From Apiospora phragmitis (lineage: Eukaryota; Ascomycota; Sordariomycetes; Amphisphaeriales; Apiosporaceae), in the NCBI GenBank assembly GCA_038363925.1, contig JAQQWL010000011.1:4650001-4714000 (forward strand): 64,000 nucleotides of DNA. The letters run 5' to 3'. The position numbers and the translations under genes are program-made. Of this stretch, positions 60,600 through 64,000 are shown one piece after another (positions within the stretch are counted from its first letter, which is position 1; each line of letters opens with the position of its first letter). The notes under the pieces are model-generated. The model did not search any database, was not told the origin of the DNA, and saw only the letters and a list, made by a program, of their open reading frames with translations.

Positions 60600-61890
60600 G
60601 GGGCATTGAAGGCCCATCGAAGAAGTCGTCTAGGAATGATTGCAGGAAAGGACACAGGCCCTTTATTAGAAGGATCCGAATCCCAGCCCCTTGGGTTGCT
60701 GTCAAGCCACTAGCCCATTTGTGGTCTCGTCTACGGCGGCAATAGGCGCCTGGGCGCGGGCAGAAAATGGTGTGGAACGTCAACGTCAAGCGCAGTGCTG
60801 ATCGTTGTCTTTTGCCTGCCTAGCCGCAGGAGGGCTGCTAGGAGGGCGACCGGGGAGTTCAGTCAAGGCGGTTTTCTTTGGTCAGTCTCCAGCCAGAGGG
60901 GGGGTCAGCCAGGGTACCAGGCGACGAATCCAGACGAAGATGGGTTAGAGCAATAGCACCACCATCACCACCACTACCACCACCATCCCATCCGCGCAAG
61001 AACTCCATCATGTAGGTATGCAGCTAGAGCTGGAAACTCCGTACCCATGCAATGCAACACTTCAAGGCCCTTTTGCCTTTCGCCTTCTTCTCCGTCTCTT
61101 CTCTCTCCCCATGTATAACTTCTGGACGCATGTTCCAGCCCACACCACCAATATTGGGAGTCGCTACGGCAGGCAGGAAACATCAAACGGAAGTGAAAGA
61201 AGCGTCCGTGCTCTGGACAAATCTATGTATAATTCATCGTAGGGGAAGCCCGACATACTTTCCCTGCCACCCAGCCCTCTTCAGCTCTACATTCAGCTCA
61301 ACTGGCTGTATATGTGCGCCCACACGGATAGGTAAGTAGGCATTGGATGATTAGCATTATCGAATAGTGCTTCCCTTAACCTAGCAATTTCTATACTTCC
61401 AACGTTAAGAGAGAGAGAGGGAGCATGGACGTTATGGGGGGGGTGTGGGGGCTTTGTAGCCAAGCTAACCTTACAAAGTACCCGGCCTGACTGCAACTGC
61501 ACTGTTCTTTCCAACTTAACTTACATTACTAGATTTTAAGTGCCTTTTTTTTTTTTACGTTAGCGCATCCCGCCTGCTCTCCAATTAGAACGCCCTTTTT
61601 CTATGCAAACGGTACCGACACAACATTGAACGTGCCTTCTGATTTTGCTTACGCTACACACTCAACAGTCCGCCCAGAACACGAATACCTGAACTTATTT
61701 CGAGATATGGCCCATTTTGGGTACGGGCCCGGCGTAGCAGCAGTGCCCACTGACAAATTGCTAAGCTACCTGCGTATTACTAAGAAGCCAATTTCAGCAA
61801 CAAGATTCTACTTTTACTTCCGGTACGGCGGTAGATACGGAATCTTTCCCCTCGGCTTACGTTCACTTCGATTCGACCGATGTGTGCGGG

Positions 61891-61940
61891 AGAGAGCTGG
61901 AGAGAGCTGGAGAGGGCTGGAGAGGGTTGGAGAGACTAGG
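61891..61940 (+). repeat. Ten-base tandem repeat, five units
   Basis: Five consecutive units of exactly ten bases occur: AGAGAGCTGG twice, AGAGGGCTGG, AGAGGGTTGG and AGAGACTAGG. The divergence increases to the right. This is a small minisatellite outside any recognised gene. Confidence 0.9.
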
Positions 61941-62051
61941 CAGAGAGGTAGGGACGGGAAGTACCTCGAGATAACGCCCATTCTATTGGTCTGGAGGACT
62001 GGCTTGCATGCACATGGAGGTTCTGACGTCCAGCAACCATTCTTACCCACG

Positions 62052-62337
62052 TACGGAGGTCGCCTTCAAAAGTCTGTTCGCCCCCCCCCCCCCTCCCCCC
62101 TTTGTCGCCAAGACTGTCCCGTCAGCTGGCAAGCCGTCGTATACGCGATGCTGTATCCGGGATACCGTTTTGAATAGTTTATCCCCTAAACGTATAATTT
62201 TGATTGGGTCACTAATCCCTGTCCTGCTCCGTTTAAGCACGTTAACTTTTACGGTATAGCGACAGCTGGTTAGCAGCTGTGCCAGGAAACTTGGCGACAA
62301 GGGGGGGGCGAACAGACTTTTGAAGGCGACCTCCGTA
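62052..62337. repeat. Inverted repeat (foldback) of about 286 bases
   Basis: The left arm, 62052-62112, begins tacggaggtcgcc and ends gtcgccaag. The right arm, 62290-62337, is its reverse complement and ends ggcgacctccgta. The arms match almost perfectly except in the C/G tract: 13 C, a T and 6 C on the left against 8 G on the right. A spacer of 177 bases separates them. The structure resembles a small non-autonomous inverted-repeat element (MITE-like), but I see no clear target-site duplication and no second copy in this window. Confidence 0.75.
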
Positions 62338-63483
62338 TTGCCATCCCTGATCTTCTTGTCGAAGATCCCTTTATTGCTGGCTGGCTGGTTGGCTTACTTA
62401 GCGACGACCGGTTGTTTGCACGCGTCTCTTCATGATGTCTGGCAGTGCTATCGCTGTTCCTATACGTCGGGGTGAATATCTTGTATACTGGTTGCCTTGA
62501 TTGGCACAGCTGCGGTGTCATGCATTGTTATTGTTCATGCCGGCTTGAACTTCAGGGATTCCTTTGAACAACGATAGGTCAGTTACACTATCACACCACT
62601 GCTCATGCAAGCCCTGAGGGAGGAGATTGCTGCAGGTCCAGCTCCAGCCAGAGAACGAGAGAATCGCCCCTTCGCCCTTCACAACGACGACCAGTCAATG
62701 CTCAAAGCATCTGCGGCTTAGGGTGTATCTGTTTTTGGCACCTATCTTCAGCCGCATCGGGCCATGGAATCTCTAACTTTATCGTTCACCGTTATATCCC
62801 CGTGAAAAGCAAAGCGCTTTCCTGAGCCAGGCCCAGTAGGCTGATGGCTACTGTGCCGCAAGCCAAATCATCCTCTCTGCCTTTATCATGCCAGCTCATA
62901 GCAGCCTCGAGCTACCAGGCGGAGATTGCAGCCGCTATGTTTCATCTCAAGCCGGCTGGAAGACTACCTCGAGCGCTTGCCTGGGCGCATCCTTTGGAGC
63001 CTATGGATGTAAGGCGACACCAGCTTATGTAACTTCACGCATGCTCGGGGATGAGTATGTGACTTCGAGTGGCAAAGGACCAGTATACAAGATCCGGGAG
63101 CATTTTGCTTGTTTTCCAGTCCAAGCTGCAGTGCAGCCACAGTCAACCAGCGGACGGTTGCTGTGATCGGAAATGCTAACTGTCTACAGCTAGGACGAGC
63201 GTGTGGCCATTTTGATCACCCTGCGGTAGTCTTTGCTCTCTTTGAGACTACAGAATCTTGTTACAAAGCAAGTTTTGCCGGGGGAGCTGCTGCAGTGAGA
63301 ACACATTAAGTACCTACTTATGTATGCTCGCGATCCACGGCAAGAGATGACTGGGTATGCAATGACGATGCAAGATTTTATCCAAGGAGAAAACCACCTT
63401 GTGAAACATGTCAGCCAGCCAGTATACACGACAAACGAGCAGGCACACACATACACTTGGGTCAGATTAGGGGGATATCTAAT

Positions 63484-63495
63484 CCCCCCCCCCCC
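63484..63495 (+). repeat. Poly(C) run of 12
   Basis: An uninterrupted cytosine run. Its length in the assembly may be unreliable given the homopolymer problems seen in U2AF and SF3B1. Confidence 0.8.
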
Positions 63496-64000
63496 TTTGA
63501 TGCACAAGGCTGCATTGGTTATGCCCCAAAAGAGTATATTGGAGCCGAATCGCCAACGAGAAATAATGCTATCGAACCATCAACAGGAAACACTATGAAT
63601 GATTGCTAGAGATGGTCGGGTAGGTTTGCAGTAGCAGCTGGTTGCACATCTCAATCGTGGCCTCAGCTAATCCGATTCGCACAACCAGACGAGGCCACGG
63701 AGGCACAGCCTTCAACGACGGGACCCTCGGGATTCCATGAAACAGTATGCCTCAACTCGCAGCTTCGCACTCATCGTCGCCATTTTCGGCGAGCTGGCGA
63801 CTGTGCCGCATCGTTGCTTGGAGGGAAAACAAGGATCCTCTGTAAGTCGCTGCTAGTCCGGTGGATGCCCTCGTTTATTAGCAGCATCATATTGGCTGCC
63901 ATCGAGACTAGTCTGGTGTGTGGGCTGCCCAGCGCAATCCAGGATACTTCTTATTCGCGGATGATAGCCGTGACTTTTTTCCCTGCTATATGCTCTTCTT

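Larger units (their letters stand above)
59159..64000. other. Right flank, 4.8 kb, no gene recognised
   Basis: This is DNA upstream of the second zinc-finger gene. It contains simple repeats and one inverted repeat, listed separately. The longest frame, 183 codons at 61626-62177 on the plus strand, runs through a decamer repeat and a C-tract and has no recognisable domain. The last 260 bases have an open plus-strand frame with some hydrophobic stretches that leaves the window; I cannot assign it. Confidence 0.5.

Noticed and set aside
61626..62177. 183-codon plus-strand frame as a gene
   Set aside because: It runs through the decamer repeat and the poly(C) arm of the inverted repeat, and its composition shows no domain.

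Overview
The window is a gene-sparse stretch of the nuclear genome of a filamentous ascomycete, most likely a Sordariomycete and perhaps of the Hypocreales. The evidence is the set of proteins it encodes, the 22 short introns I could place (about 45 to 110 bases, with GTAAGT-like donors and CTAAC or CTGAC branch sites) and the pyrimidine-rich leaders. The species cannot be named from sequence alone. I support eleven protein genes. I found no tRNA, rRNA, CRISPR array or intact transposon.

Layout. The left 6 kb holds a TENA/THI-4-family protein (-), the large subunit of splicing factor U2AF (-) and, divergent from it, the 8-oxoguanine DNA glycosylase OGG1 (+). About 10.8 kb without a recognisable gene then leads to a C2H2 zinc-finger regulator resembling FlbC (+). 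Another 9.1 kb empty stretch separates it from a compact housekeeping block: the U2 snRNP core protein SF3B1 (-), Arp2/3 subunit ARPC2 (-), the ribosome-biogenesis WD40 protein UTP12/DIP2 (+) and an ACAD10/11-type phosphotransferase (+). A six-exon RING-finger gene (-) follows. After a 6.9 kb gap comes the cullin subunit APC2 of the anaphase-promoting complex (-). After a further 7 kb comes a second C2H2 regulator (-), and the last 4.8 kb is non-coding with simple repeats and one clear inverted repeat.

How the genes relate. Most are unlinked housekeeping functions: splicing, base-excision repair, actin nucleation, rRNA processing and cell-cycle ubiquitylation. U2AF and SF3B1 do work together: both act at branch-site and 3' splice-site recognition and are known to bind each other. 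They are also the only two genes whose reading frame is broken. U2AF needs four and SF3B1 three single-base changes, all in or next to mononucleotide runs, and after those changes each gene gives a full-length protein. Sequencing or assembly error is the simplest explanation, but the restriction to these two partners should be checked.

I found no convincing new gene system. The main points for a second look are the frameshift pattern, an inverted repeat at 62.05-62.34 kb, the long gene-free flanks of the regulatory genes, a RING domain with glycine at a metal-ligand position, a possible N-terminal extension of OGG1, and sharp GC islands inside OGG1 and the phosphotransferase gene.
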